From Thoreauomyces humboldtii (Eukaryota > Chytridiomycota > Chytridiomycetes > Spizellomycetales > Powellomycetaceae): a stretch of 55,075 bases of DNA. The notes below the pieces were generated by a model. It did not search any database and was not told the origin of the DNA. It saw nothing but the letters and a program-made list of their open reading frames with translations. Both the position numbers and the translations under genes were made by a program. The DNA lies in NCBI GenBank assembly GCA_027596035.1, contig JADGJA010000053.1:1-55075 (forward strand), given 5' to 3'. This document shows, in pieces, positions 12,101-24,123 of this stretch. The stretch's first letter is position 1. Every line of letters begins with the position of its first letter.

Positions 12101-13319
12101 ATGCTCCCATTGCGCTGATAACCGAAAGGCTCAAGAGAATGATGAACAGAAACGTGATTTGCTTGTTCACCAGACGCTCGACTTTGGTGCGTTTGACAGG
12201 CGTTTTTGTTGCGTTCTTCATGAGCTTTGTCTCATGTCCGGTAAAGACGGCTACTCCGTAAACCCATCGGGTATTGCGGAGCATGGCTCCGCGGAGCAGA
12301 AGCTGAGCAGGGTCCAAAGGCATCTCCTTGTGCCCGAGGCGCAACATGCCCTCGTAGGTGTACAGCGAGTTATTAGGCAGCTCGGACTTGATGACACCTT
12401 CCATCCTTCCAACGTCTTCCGGAGTCAGGAAATCCGCCGTCTCCGATATTCCCTGACGGATCTTCAGGTTGGTTTCGCCGTCGAGGTTACTCGTCTCGAT
12501 GTAGCAGAGTGCATCGGGCTCGCTGGAGCTAAGGAGAATCATGTCGGCAGGAAAAAACTCGCCGTTCTCAATGCGCAGAATGTCCCCGACCACGATGTCT
12601 CGCCACTGCTTGACCACGAACTGGGAACCTGACAGCACTTTGACGCTGCGGGCGTTCGTGTCAGCGTCCTGCTGATGCCGTCGCAAATCTTCCATTATCT
12701 CCTTGGCAGCTGTGGCCGCCAAAACAATCGACAACGGTATGACAGTTCCATATCTGTTGGTTGGCGACAGATCTCCAATTTGCTGATGAACAAAACATGT
12801 CAATTCATTCGAATGTTTTGCCAGCCTGTTTTCAAGAGCCTACCTGGATGATGGCTGTGAACAAGAAGAACAAGTTTGCATACTTGCTGAATTGCTCAAA
12901 AAGGAAGCGTGGAAGAAAGGTGATTGCGTTGTACTTGCTGGTGCTGATCGAGTTATGCAAATACTTTTGCGTAGCATTGCGCAACGTGTCGTTCAGATAG
13001 ATGTGCCTTGCTGCCTGATAGTCGTCATCGTTACCATTGCCGGCCAGCATGCTGGCTGCTTCTGCTACCTGTCAGAGGCGTTCGATCTGGACGGGAATGA
13101 GCAGGCCGAGCAGGACAGGTCGTCGGGAAGGTTTGACAGGCGCAGGAAAAGCGCTGCTGGGGCGGAGTCCTCGTAAGCAGGAAGGTCGTAATCAAGAAAA
13201 CGGTTCGCTGCTCTCGCGCTGTCGGAATGCCGAGGTTCACCCCCAAGGTTCACCCCCCAGGCCCGCCGGGATGTCATCGAGCAGGTCACGTTCGGCGCTT
13301 CGGTCCAACAAGGTTTCAT
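9145..13319 (-). CDS. DRS2: P4-ATPase aminophospholipid flippase, Drs2/ATP8A type
   Basis: It flips phosphatidylserine and phosphatidylethanolamine to the cytosolic leaflet of trans-Golgi or plasma membranes. Seven exons (complement of 9145-9373, 9444-10519, 10575-11841, 11918-12033, 12090-12782, 12844-13006, 13069-13319) give about 1264 residues. Visible family marks are KFLPRFLFEQF-like entry to TM1 (FLPRFLFEQFSKYANLFF), NLDGETNLK in the actuator domain, the phosphorylated Asp in DKTGTLT, the nucleotide-domain KGADT, TGDRQETAINI, and GDGANDVSM. The C-terminus carries PRSYHIVQEIQKYNIPD and GFAFSQ, the Drs2 autoinhibitory tail, which separates it from Dnf types. The N-terminal exon and the first intron (62 nt) are the weakest part; an internal Met at 13277 is an alternative start. 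It lies 42 bp from the start of the divergent GH28 gene. A Cdc50-type partner is not in the window. Confidence 0.95.
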
Positions 13320-13361
13320 TCACATCTTGTTGGTAGCAACTCACCGCATTTGAGACGTCAG

Positions 13362-16300
13362 ATGCCGGATATGCTTATTCGCAATTGGAAATCATGGTTA
13401 CTTTGTCTGTTCTCGGTTCTCCTGGTGGTTCATGCAGACGCCAACGTAAAACGCGTTAAACGGGCTCCCCTCAGCACAACGGTGAGCCTTCCCCTCAAAA
13501 GCCAGGTGCGCGGTCAAGGCTTGATGGATTAACTCAGAGCCAGTCGAAGGTATCATCGTCCATTGCCGCCACAACTTCGAAGCAGGCGGTCCTTACCACC
13601 AGCGCGAAGTCTTCATCCCTGGTCTTGACTTCGAGCCTGAAGGCAACAACATCACTCGTAGTGCCAAGCTCATCGAGTGCCAAGCTGTCAACATCTCTTG
13701 CTACTTCCTCTACATCAAAAGCATCAACGCTTTTGAGCTCGAGCTCCTCGATCAAGGCAACGAGCAGCAGTTCAGCAAGCAAGAGCGTGCTATCGACTAC
13801 TAGCAAGCCGTTAACTTCCACGTCGTCTCATGCCTCCACCTCGACTGCCTCGTCAACCTCCACAGCTATCACCGCCTCGAAAGCAACAGCAGCGGCGGGT
13901 ACAACGTCCTCCAATGCGTCATCTCGACCCGCAACCTCCACATCTGCTTCGCCTCTTACAGCTTCGACAGCGACCACGGCGAGGACCGCCAGTACCAGTT
14001 CCTCGTTGATAACTGCATCCGCTAGTGCATCGACAAAATCTTCCAGCTTTATTTTTTCTTCGTCTGCTTTGCCAACAGTGAGCAGTAAAGCATTGTCAAC
14101 CTCAAGAGCAACGGGAACCGCTGTCCAGTTGGTGTCGCAACCGCCGGTTTCGAGCTCAACTGTCACTGCGAGTCAGTCCGTCAGCATACCTTTGTCCATT
14201 ACCAGCACTAAAAGCAGTGCTATGGGGGCCCCACCTTTTTCGACGTTGATGGGGAGTTCAGCTAGCTCAACGATCGCTGTCCAATTTGCGGCCAGCCCGT
14301 CCGCAAGCTCGAATGTGGTTTTGCCGTCCGTTCCCACTTCCATCACGAGTACTTCCACTTCAGCGGTGGCATCCACTCTAACTTCAGCTCCCAGTTCCGC
14401 CTCAACTGTTTCTCCTGGCTTACCGCCGTCCCAAGCGGTACCTGTTGTCGCTTCCCAAACGCTTTCAGCAAGCACGCCATCACCGCCTGCGACTTTCTCG
14501 TTTGTCCCCATATCTACAGATTCTAGTTCTTCTTCTGCGGCATTCACGTCGACCCAGGTCTCTGGAACACCGTCGCAAGTCCCGTTTTCCACAGCTTCTC
14601 AACAAATTTCTGCCGACACCCCATCACCGCCCGCCACTTTCGCATTCGCTCCCGCTACTTCAGATTCAAGCATTTCTTTGACAGAAAGCCCATCAACGCC
14701 AGCAACCTTTTCATTTGCACCTGATTCTTCCACATCCTTCGGTACCAGCTCTGCTGTATCCTCGAGCACGGCCAGTGTCCCAGGTTCTGTCGCAACGACT
14801 TACATATCGATGGCGGATAGCGCAATTTCGACGAGCGACAGCGCTACGCTTGTGCCGTCCACGTTCCGGTTTACGCCTGATGCTACTTCCTCGGTTATGG
14901 TTCCTTCCACGTTTTCTTTCTCGCCTGATGCTACACTTTCGGCTGCATCTGTTGCTCTTAGTACTTTCTCTTTCGTGCCGGAACCGTCGTCGTCGTCTTC
15001 ACCGTTTGACAGCTCGGAGGCCACAGATGCGCAGACTGCATCAATCGCCCCGTCTACTACGATTGACTTGCCATCAAGCGTGTCGGTTGCCGGGCTGTCT
15101 TCAGCATCCTTAACGTCAACCACTCTTGTCAATCCCTCAGCGTCAGTCCCTACCAGCTCGCCCGCGCTCACGCCTTCCGTAACAATCTATACGATCTTGC
15201 CAGTTACTGCCACACTTTCCTCCACAACCACGAGTTCTCCACCTACGTGCATTCCTGCCACCCACAACGATTCCACCTGGGACGACGTACCGGCGATTAG
15301 CGCCGCATTCGCCGCTTGCGGTGCCGGTGGAACGATCGTCTTCCCCGCCAACCGGACCTGGAACATCCTGTCTCAGCTCACGATCACCAACTGCTTCGGC
15401 TGCGATTGGCAGATCGAGGGGACACTCGCTCTGAGTACGAACTTGACGTACTGGAACGGAGTCAAGTCGGCCATCACCGTCTCAAAGTGTGGGCCAGGGC
15501 AGATCAGGTCCTTGACCAAGAAGGGGATCCACTTCCAGGGCAACGGGTAAGGAACACATTTGGTTGTGCCGGCGAAATCATTTGACATCCAACGTTGACA
15601 ATTCGATGAGAATCCAGAACACCGTACTGGCTCGCGTACAATGCAAACAGCAGTTACTCGCGTCCCGTCTTCTTCACAATGTACACCACGACCGGCTTTG
15701 TGGTTTCCAACCTCAATTTTGCCGATGCACCAACGGCTTTCATCAGCGTCAATGGGAATGCGAATAATGTGACCTTCAACGGAATCAACATAACGGCCAG
15801 TTCGCCAAACGCCACCATCGCGGCCCTCATCAAAAACACTGACGGCTTCGACATCGGACCAGCTGTGAATGTCAATGTTTACAATACCTACATCCAGAAT
15901 CAGGTCAGTGCTAGGAAAAACGGACACTAAATTATCAGGCACTTTGAGATACAAACGAAGGCTTTTTATAGGATGACTGCGTTGTCTGGAAAGCGGGAGC
16001 AAACTACTCGGTGGTGCAGAACTTGACTTGCGTCGGGTCGCACGGGGTATCCGTGGGTAGTCTGGGGCAGACAGTTGGAAGGAACGACACGGTAGGTGTC
16101 TTTCTCGAGCCAGAAATCTTAAGATACTTGAAGGCACTACCTTACATCACCTTAAACGTAAGGTTACGAACGTGCTCGCGCATAACCTCTCCATGATCAA
16201 CAACAACAAAGTGGGTCACCTACAGAGCTCTCGAATCACGCAGTGACTAATCCCCACAAATGACAGGCATCTGGCATCAAGATCTACCCAGGAGGACCGA

Positions 16301-16671
16301 CGCATGGAACTGCCTACGTAGCGAACGTAACTTGGGACACGGTCAACGTCACTGGGTCGTACTACGCAGTACAGATCCTCTCCTGTTACCTGAACACCCC
16401 GCTAGCGACATGTCAGACGGAACCGAGTTCAGCGATCATGACGGACATATTCTTCAAAAACTTTTTCGGAACGTTGGGAACGGCAGCGTCGAATGCGAAG
16501 ACGGTGTTGAACAATATCAACGGTGGATACAATGGGACCACCAACCTCCACTTTTCAAACTGGACTGTCAAGCCGTACAGTGGAACCGCCACGAATCTCT
16601 GCAACAACATCACCAACCTCGCGACGTCGGGACTGGCCCCTGTTCCGTGTACTGGTGTTGGGACCGGATGA
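13362..16671 (+). CDS. Secreted GH28 pectinase (exopolygalacturonase-like) with long Ser/Thr stalk
   Basis: Six exons (13362-13481, 13538-15546, 15618-15903, 15972-16091, 16163-16210, 16267-16671) give 995 residues. A signal peptide occupies about residues 1-27 (SWLLCLFSVLLVVHA). Residues ~41-608 are almost pure Ser, Thr, Ala, Pro and Val, a likely O-glycosylated stalk. The right-handed beta-helix enzyme spans ~611-995: NTDGFD near 783, DDCVVWKAG near 806, GSHGVSVGSLG near 829 and SGIKIYPGG near 864. The first three are the GH28 catalytic Asp set and His motif and resemble exo-acting fungal pectinases. The fourth normally reads RIK; here Gly replaces Arg. It probably acts outside the cell on homogalacturonan or a related pectin, but the altered RIK makes activity uncertain. 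Many N-glycosylation sequons are present. The alternative first donor at 13506 would leave a 32-nt intron and is less likely. Confidence 0.9.
14474..14990 (+). repeat. Six degenerate FxFxP repeats inside the GH28 stalk
   Basis: The stalk contains six copies of a unit built on P-(A/S)-T-F-x-F-x-P, for example PATFSFVP, PATFAFAP, PATFSFAP, PSTFRFTP, PSTFSFSP and LSTFSFVP. They begin near 14474, 14619, 14689, 14848, 14899 and 14955 and are the only aromatic residues in a long aromatic-free tract. Confidence 0.75.
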
Positions 16672-16910
16672 CCCTTTGATGGAATAATATATTCAGCGTC
16701 TTTTTCACGTGCTCTGTTGCAGTGGAGCACAACCAGTGGGGTTATATCTCTGATGCCGTCCTGGATTGAGCAAACGTCAGGCGCAGGAATGATTTCCGAT
16801 GTTCAAATGTGAAGCAAATCTCGGACAGTCATCTTCTTAATCCAGACAACTCACAGAGAGATTTTACAAGGGTACGCAAACGATACGTATGCAAAGGATA
16901 CGAGATCATG

Positions 16911-17755
16911 TCAAGTACTGAAGGCCGGGAGTAGAACTGATCTTCCCCAATCGCTTTCGCCCGGACGAAGTCCGGAGGAGTACTTCCCATTCTTCTTGTC
17001 CGTAAACGCATGAAGAATGTGGCCATGCATGACCTTCCTCTCATGCTGGATGACCTCTCCGAGATCCTCGACGAAGCTTTGGAGGAACGGCGGCTGGGGC
17101 AAACAGGCCAGACCGCAGTTGACCTCGCCCTGACGCTTGAACCGAAGAAGCTGTTCCCTGAGGGAAGCTGCCTCGTTCGGCATCTTGTCGATGATTCCTT
17201 GCCACTGAGCTTGCTCTCGTTCCAGCTCCTCTTTGCTTCGAGTCTCTTTCATGTGTAGTTTCCTCGTGACTGCAAATGTTGGGTGTTTAGGTTATCCGTA
17301 TCTCACTCGCGGAACAGGCACAGCATAGGCGTACGTTCGTAAGCGTCACCAACGTTCTTCCTGAAAGCTCGAACTACCGCTTCCAAGGCCGAAAGACCCA
17401 GCGGATTCGAGATGACCAAACCTTCCACGGCTGCCGGCAAAGGTTCAGGAACAAAGGGAGCGAGTGTTGCCAGATCGAGCATGCTGTCTGAGAGACGGGC
17501 CAAAGGTTCCGCCGCAGCTGCCGAAAGCCCTTCGGCACGCCGAGATGCACCAGGAGACGCGGCAGGTCCGCTTTCAGGGAGATTGAACGGGATGACGGTG
17601 TGGACGACCCCTTCCATATCGTTTTTTCCCTTTCCCTTCAATCGAGCGGATCGGGTCGGACTGTCTTCGTGAATGCTTTCGACGGTGTTCGGACGACTTT
17701 CCTGCGCAGGTGCTTTGCCCTTTCCTCTGCCCTTTGACGAACGCTCGTTGTACAT
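16911..17755 (-). CDS. Unrecognised protein, two exons
   Basis: Not recognised. Exons 17307-17755 and 16911-17262 join in phase through a 44-nt intron if the acceptor CACGAG is used; the nearer CAG acceptor gives a much less protein-like frame. The product would be about 266 residues. The first exon is basic and low-complexity (SSKGRGKGKAPAQ, SARLKGKGKN) then Ala/Pro/Leu-rich. The second opens with a strongly helical, possibly coiled-coil segment (SKEELEREQAQWQ) and a Leu- and Phe-rich stretch. No domain, signal peptide or membrane segment is evident. The ATG at 17755 is the first in frame, but an upstream exon is possible. Confidence 0.45.
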
Positions 17756-18669
17756 AATATCCGCATACTATAGTAAGGATATCTTCGCTCTCAGTGACCA
17801 CATCGTCAGTTAGTTACAGCTTACGTAGCGTCTTACCGTTTGACTTTGCGTTAAGCCCGGAATGGGTGAGAACGACCTTTCATCTCCCTCATCCTGATAG
17901 ACGATATCGAATTCTCCGACTACGATATGTTTCTGACCTGTGGTTCGAGCGTACTCATCAATATCGAAAGTCCCGGAGCCTACAAGTATCGCGCCAAAAG
18001 AAAAAAAAAAGCGTACGAGTGAGCCATGTAAAAATACAGCACAGCTAGGCTCCGGCGAATAGATACAGCTGCTTGACCTCGGTTGCTCTCATCTATGAAA
18101 TCGTATCTAACTGGCGTTCTGCGTGCCGTGGAGGAAAACTGCTGGGCCGAGGTGGATCCCTCGCCTTGACCCGCCTCCCAGGCGTGTCGTACTGGCGAAG
18201 ATCTGGTCATCTTCGAGATCTCGAATTCTGGCAAACTGAGCCAAACAATAGATGGCAGGCTGAGGGTACGTCCTGAAAGCGCGGTGCGACGACTTCAAAG
18301 GGGCCTCTTGTGGGATGGGCGCAGGTGAGGAAGTGGCGGTAGGAGGACGGCCTCAGGCTCGGACAGCCCCGAAAGGTTTGACAGCTGTCATCAAGTGCAC
18401 TGCTAATAGTTGCGACGATTGAGTAACTGTAGCTTGGAAACGTCCAGCAGTTGCAACGGGAAGTGAGGAGCAACCATCAATTGCACTGGCAAGGTTCGCA
18501 ATGCTGCACCACTCACTTGAATTGCCTCCGCGCAAGTGCTGCCCGTGCCATTCTCAGCTGGGTTCGCCCCGGCAAACAAGGGTCAGAAATTATCATCGTA
18601 AGAAAGTTCGGAAAATAGAGGGAAAAGGTAAAATAAAGGGAGTAGCGTCGTGACAGGAGACCCACACAC
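17756..18669. other. Intergenic, nothing recognised
   Basis: Only short overlapping frames on both strands and one A-rich tract at 17997-18011. No RNA gene or repeat seen. Confidence 0.5.
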
Positions 18670-21073
18670 TCAGAGCTTGGGCTTGGCGTTGTCACCGTTG
18701 ATATCCCGGCACATTTGTGCGATGTCGTCAAGAACTCGCTGCAATGTTTCCGTGAATCGAGCCGAAGACGTGTCCTTACAGGCAATCTTGCTCTCGACTC
18801 CGATCTTGATAAGGTCGGGGGCGATCATATAGTTCATGCCGTATCCATCCTCAACCTGAGAATGCGACCCTTTAGTCACTTGGCCTTGATTTGCAATGCC
18901 CTTGCCGCAAACTCACCACAGATCCAAAGCCAGTGGCCAAGATACGGTCTCCTGGGAAGAGACCGCTCGTCGAGAGCTGCCAGTGACTGCTCTTCGCGTA
19001 GGCTGGGTCCGAGAAGATGGCCGGTACAGGTTCTCCGGGCTGTCCTAGCATTCGTAGACCCAAAAGATGACGGTCTACCCCGCGACCTTGACCTGCGATC
19101 GTCAGATACTTGACGTGGGCCGCGCAAGCTTTCTGGAATCGGGCGTATCTGTCGGTGTTCTAAGATGCCGCGCGAGTGAGCAGAATGCAATTTACAAGAC
19201 CGTCTTTTAGCATGAGCTGGTTCGTACCGAGGCGGATGGATTGGAAAATGCCTCCACGAATTCTTTGCACTCGAGGCTGAGAGATCGGCACGTCTCTGTC
19301 CGACCATGCTTATATTGTCGGGTGCTAGCCGTCTCGTACACTGGAGCAAACTTTCCGTGTACACGGAAGAAAGTAAGCTGCAACGCCATCTGCATGTAGG
19401 CGTCTGGACTAGCTTTTCCTGTGAGACAGATTTGAAAGGGTCTGGTCAGCTCCCGAACGTTTACTCTTGAGGTTGTCACTTACCAATCTTCTTCATGAAC
19501 GTGGAACCGTAAGAGGAGTACTGCAGAATCTTCACGTCGCTGTTTGCAATGTCCTTTGTTACGACCTTCTGCGCTTCCTCGAGACCGTTGATAACCTTAG
19601 GATCAACTTTCCAGAGCAGCTTGCGAGGTGGTTGTAAAGTTGGGTGTTGCTTCAGGTGTGGTGGGTCTCGGGCTGGCTCGCTGTCGAGAGACACTGTAAG
19701 CATTTCAGGCAACGGGCTAGCAAGTTGTGGCAAGGACTCACTTTTTCACCACCTCGTCAGCCATCATAGCAGGAATCAAGGCATCACATGGGGAGTGCTT
19801 TGGAAAAGACTATGTCAGTGTTGATGCTCCCGGAATCGCTGCGTAATCGAAAGCTTACCTCGCCGTTGATGCCCGTGCGTCCATCCGCCATTATGCAAAC
19901 AGAGATGCTTTTGTCGAACCATCGATTCCGTCCGTTCATGGCATGCGCCGTATTTCCTGACAAAAAATGTCTATGTCAATCTATGCCTTTAGCGGCGCCG
20001 GTCGAACTTGGACACTTACTTGCAAGGTATTCAATATTCGTGGGAAGTGTGTAGTCATCGAGAGAGACCGCGAATAACGCCGTTTCGATCTCGTGGAAGT
20101 TTTCACGGTTACTCGGGCTCAGCTTCTCCAGATGCTCGTGCAGCTCGGCCCACTTGTCACGGTGAATCGCAGTGAGCAATCCGATTGGAGCTTGGATATT
20201 TTCACCGCGCTTAACGTCCTTCACTACTGCTTGAAGCTGCCTGAACAAGGAATTCTTCGATAAGAGATAGTTCAAGGTCCGAAGGGTCTATCGGAAGATG
20301 TGATCCATACTTTTCGATCTCCGAGATGCCGACGCGTTCGCCAGTGTTGGAGTCATTGACGTCCACGCGGTAGATCTGGTCCCGCACAAAGACGACGATG
20401 TGCCCACTGGTGCACGGGTGCGAACCGACGTTGATGTCGCAACCGGGCTTCGGGACACGCGTGATACCAAAGACTTGTCGGTATTGGTTCATGTCCAATG
20501 GCCCCGCACGCGTCGAATCAATCGGGAATGTTTCACTACAGCACACATCACCGCGAACCCATCATCAGCGTTCGCTTCGTTTCCGGGGAATAGCCGAGTC
20601 CACTGTCTCCTTCGAACTCACGTGTCGAGTTGCGCCTTGTAGTTGAGCAGGTTGCTCACGAATCCGGCGGCGCGCTTGACCTGGAAGTCCGTGAACTGAG
20701 CGGTCATCTTCTCGCCGCGAAGAAGCTCGGCAGGCGTCTCCGGGTGGTTCCGTAGGGACATGAACCAGTTCGAGTTGATCATGACCGCCTCCCGCCAGCC
20801 GTGGTAAGCGAGAGACAACCACCATCGCTCGAGCCACGAGTTGGGTTCCTCTTTGTCGACCTGATGCAGTCGAGTCTGACGAATTTCTCCGGCACCCCCG
20901 GCCTTGATGAACTCTGTGACGTTTGCTTCGGACTGGGTGTACTCTTCTGGGGTGAGGACGGGGCGCAACGTTTGGAGGTACAGTCTTGCGGTGTCCTTGA
21001 GCTCAGGAATGGGCAGACGGGGTAAAGTATCCTGCAAACTGAAGGTCTTTGGCGGCGGTTGCGACGTGGACAT
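18670..21073 (-). CDS. Carnitine O-acetyltransferase
   Basis: It transfers acetyl groups between CoA and carnitine so that acetyl units can leave peroxisomes and mitochondria. Nine exons join in phase (complement of 18670-18855, 18917-19159, 19228-19418, 19484-19680, 19742-19797, 19859-19956, 20020-20240, 20311-20535, 20622-21073), giving 622 residues. The choline/carnitine acyltransferase fold is clear: LPRLPIPELKDTARLYL at the start, FGITRVP, NRWFDKS, DGRTGINGEHSPCDA with the catalytic His near residue 333, and KYLTIAGQGRGVDRHLLGL. The start is the ATG at 21073; the upstream open frame begins with GTG. The N-terminus is not an obvious mitochondrial presequence. The C-terminus is KPKL, a weak match to a peroxisomal PTS1. 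Confidence 0.94.
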
Positions 21074-23005
21074 GGCTTCTGCTGGTATCTCTCTGATCGA
21101 TTCGCTGTTGCTTCTGTGCCGCGACGAACGTTCAAGTTGTAAGGAGACCGTCGAATGGGGACCGTCAAGGTTCACAGCCCTTCGTGGACTCGGAGGTCAC
21201 ACGCTGTCATGTGTCATTTTCGCGAGGAGCAAGGTCAAGCAACCCTAACGAGCTTCTCTCTTCTGCCCACTGTAACCCTAGGCTCGCCCTTTCGAAGGAC
21301 GACGCGTTCAGCTGGCGTTCACTTCCCAACTGCCCCCATGCTCATCCGCAACCGTCGATCTGTTGACCCCCGAACCCACATTCAGCAACCCGCTGCTGCA
21401 TCCAACCAATCGCTCCATCTCTTCTCTTTCATCGTCCATCATCAGGCTTCCTGCATCTGGTCGAAAATCACAGTGGCCAAGATGTCTCGTGCAGCGCCAA
21501 ACCTATCGCGCGCAATCTGACAACTCCGATCCGCGATTCTGTTCGCACAAAGAGCAGACATGATTTCACAGCAAAGGTACGGCTGAACAGAATGCATTGG
21601 ACCCTCATCCGGTTTTGTGGATGCAATGTTGCTCGTTATTTATTTGGGCATCCGTTCAGTTCCAGTTCCTGCCGCCACATGCTCAGGATCATCTGCAGAT
21701 TGCCGACTTGGAAAAGATCCTTTTCAGTTGAGTGACACGCTCTTCGGTAAGGATATGGTGGCTGGAACTACCCTTGTCAGCCTAATGCTAACGTGTGGTC
21801 TGTTCTCAGTTGCTGCGCACATGTCCACGTGTCGCCATCGGACTGCTCCATTCAGGATCCAAGCTGCTCTGCCTCGAACAGAAAGCTAAGGTGTGTATGG
21901 ATCTGGAGCCCTTTCGATATGGCTCGCCTACTGAGTCCTTTGCCGTGTTTGGTTCTTCGTTTCAGCTCTGATCGCCGAGGCCACAGTCTGCAGTCGCATC
22001 GTCGTTGACGTCGCCGAGACGTCCTCTTCAAGCTCTGCGCTCGGCTCCTGCCGCCGCCAGATTCACCTCAACTCAAGAACGTGGTTATGGTCAAGCCGTC
22101 ATTTCCAAGCATTGCCCTTTGGTTGGCGCCGCCAGGTTCATCTTCTTGCCACACCTTCCGACAACAGCCACCGGCATGTAGGCTCTCCGGAGGTAAGGGA
22201 CTCGTCAAGGATGGCTGCAACAACCGCAAGCACTTCGGTGCGTAGTTTGATTGCCAGCTGTTCGGGTTGCATGTATGATTTGGGGTTGCACGCCCTCACG
22301 CATCCAACGTGGCCCTGGCGGGAAATACTACACCATGGCTTAGTTTCATGGCACGCCAGGGCCTAGGATCCGCGAGGGGTACCGGCGAGAATAGTACTTC
22401 TTCGGAGGAAACTAGAATTCTCAACTGTCCCGTGCAACTGACTTGCCGAAAACGTCGGATGTGGGTTGGATACGGTAGCGCTCTGTCCAATCCACCTCGC
22501 GCAAGCGAAGTCCACCCTAGTACGCTTGACCCAGCCATTTTTGACGCTTCCCACGATGAGTCCCGAGCCGAAGGAGCTGCTTGAATCTCTCGATCGGTCA
22601 CACGGCACACGCACGGTCGCATCGCGCATGTGTCGCCACTCAGATCAAGGGCTCAGACTCAAGGCTGTAAATCAGTCTACGCTATCCTCCCCGTCACTGT
22701 GCAGTTTCTGTTCCCTACCCCACCTTGTGAAAAACTAGTTCTGGCACGAAATGAGATCCATATTTCACATCAGTACTGCCTCTGGATTTTCATAAATATC
22801 TGTCGGCATATCCTCGTTGTCGACAGATGATATCGATACCCTTCTTCAGCAGGTCTGAGCCGAGTTGACGGAAGCTGCAATGAAGTGGTGCTGAATAAGC
22901 GCTAAATCCGGATACGTGACGACATGCTCCATTCCAGACACCGAGGCTGCGAGCATGACTCAACTTCTGCGCTCGCGTGACTGGCGTTCCCTGGGTGCTC
23001 AAAAA
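21074..23005. other. Two-kilobase gap with unresolved coding-like stretches
   Basis: Several short plus-strand stretches look codon-like and are flanked by plausible splice signals, for example an exon-like piece ending at a GTACGG donor at 21577, one starting after TTCAG at 21660, and one after TTCTCAG near 21810. I could not join them into a single open frame. Either a gene with unusual splicing or a decayed gene may lie at about 21480-22340. Confidence 0.3.
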
Positions 23006-23009
23006 CTTG

Positions 23010-23016
23010 TATAAAG
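23010..23016 (+). promoter_or_regulatory. Candidate TATA box
   Basis: TATAAAG lies 96 bp upstream of the ATG at 23106, a fitting distance for the orphan gene downstream. Confidence 0.45.
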
Positions 23017-23105
23017 ACCCCGGTCAACAGTGACGGGTCCACGTGCATACAAGTATTCGCGTTCGACAACCGCGCATCTATCCATTTCGGAAAACCACAG
23101 CAACC

Positions 23106-24123
23106 ATGCCGCTCGACTACGAGATGTCGGCCCCAAGCTTCCACGCGGATGCGTTGCGGGTCTCAAGACCTTCAGAGTTCAACTCGTACGACAGTTCTTC
23201 ACGTTAGTATGAGCCCTCGCATTTTCGCTGGGCGACGATGAAATACTCACGCGTAAACATGTGCGGTTACAGAAGACTTGACGGAACCCGGCTATCATGA
23301 GGCCCCGTACGGACATCAGCAGAAACGGTCGTTCAATCCTCATGCTTTTCCAACGATCGCTCTCAAAGGGAATGAAGTCGACGAGGACGCAACCGCCAGC
23401 GAACAAACCACTCACGCTAGCATCACCAACAACGGCCCTCGACGGAAATCGCTTCTCCCGAACGACATCGACAGCGCCGACATCTCCAGCGTGCGTCCAT
23501 CCGTCGAGCAGACCAATCTATTGAAACCCTCATACCAGCAACACCGCCGTTTGTCCCTCGACCCGGCCCGGTTCCCAAAGACCGAACCCTCTGGTAGCAA
23601 GACCCAACTCTTCGCAACGGCCGCCGAGGACTTTGACAACGACGGCGCCGGTGCAGACGAGGACGAGAGCACGTCGTCCGACAGCGACGAGATGGACGAC
23701 ACCAACCACATGAACGAGTCCATCGGGACGGCTAGAGTCTCCCGAGACGCCATCGCCATCGCCGGAGGAGGAAGGAGACGCAACAGCGCCGCGCGTCTTC
23801 CCGACGAGTCCATGCAATCGTCGTCCCTCTACGCGGACACGCCTTCTCGATATCCGACGGATGAAGGACCTGAACTTTTGGCTTACGAGATCGGGGACGA
23901 GCTTCTGCAGCGTCAGCGTCGTGGGAGCGCTGCTGGACCTCTGAGGTATCGCGAGGAAGAGACCGCTATGGCTTACTCAGAGGCCGACGAGAACGATTGG
24001 AGCGTCGGGCTGCAGAGGAAGGAACATAGCGCCAGATTCCAGGATGCCGCCGGTCAGGATTGGGGTGACGAGAGGATGACCCGCTCCGATGATGAGGGAG
24101 AAGATCCGTACGAGAACCAGTGA
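23106..24123 (+). CDS. Unrecognised acidic, disordered protein
   Basis: Not recognised. Exons 23106-23202 and 23273-24123 join in phase (70-nt intron, GTTAGT donor) to give 315 residues. It is hydrophilic throughout, with acidic clusters (DEDESTSSDSDEMDD), several Arg-Arg/Lys-Ser sites of basophilic kinase type (RRKSLLP, HRRLSLDP, RRRNSAA, QRRGSAAG) and an acidic C-terminal tail (RSDDEGEDPYENQ). No membrane span or signal is seen. The four similar R-x-x-S sites suggest a phosphoregulated protein, which is inference. It has its own TATA-like element. Confidence 0.7.

Noticed and set aside
13506..13537. A 32-nt intron in the GH28 gene
   Set aside because: An upstream GTGAGC donor at 13482 gives a normal 56-nt intron in the same phase.
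21480..22340. Possible multi-exon gene (several codon-like pieces with GT/AG neighbours)
   Set aside because: The pieces could not be joined in one frame; every combination tried met a stop codon, so no gene is claimed.
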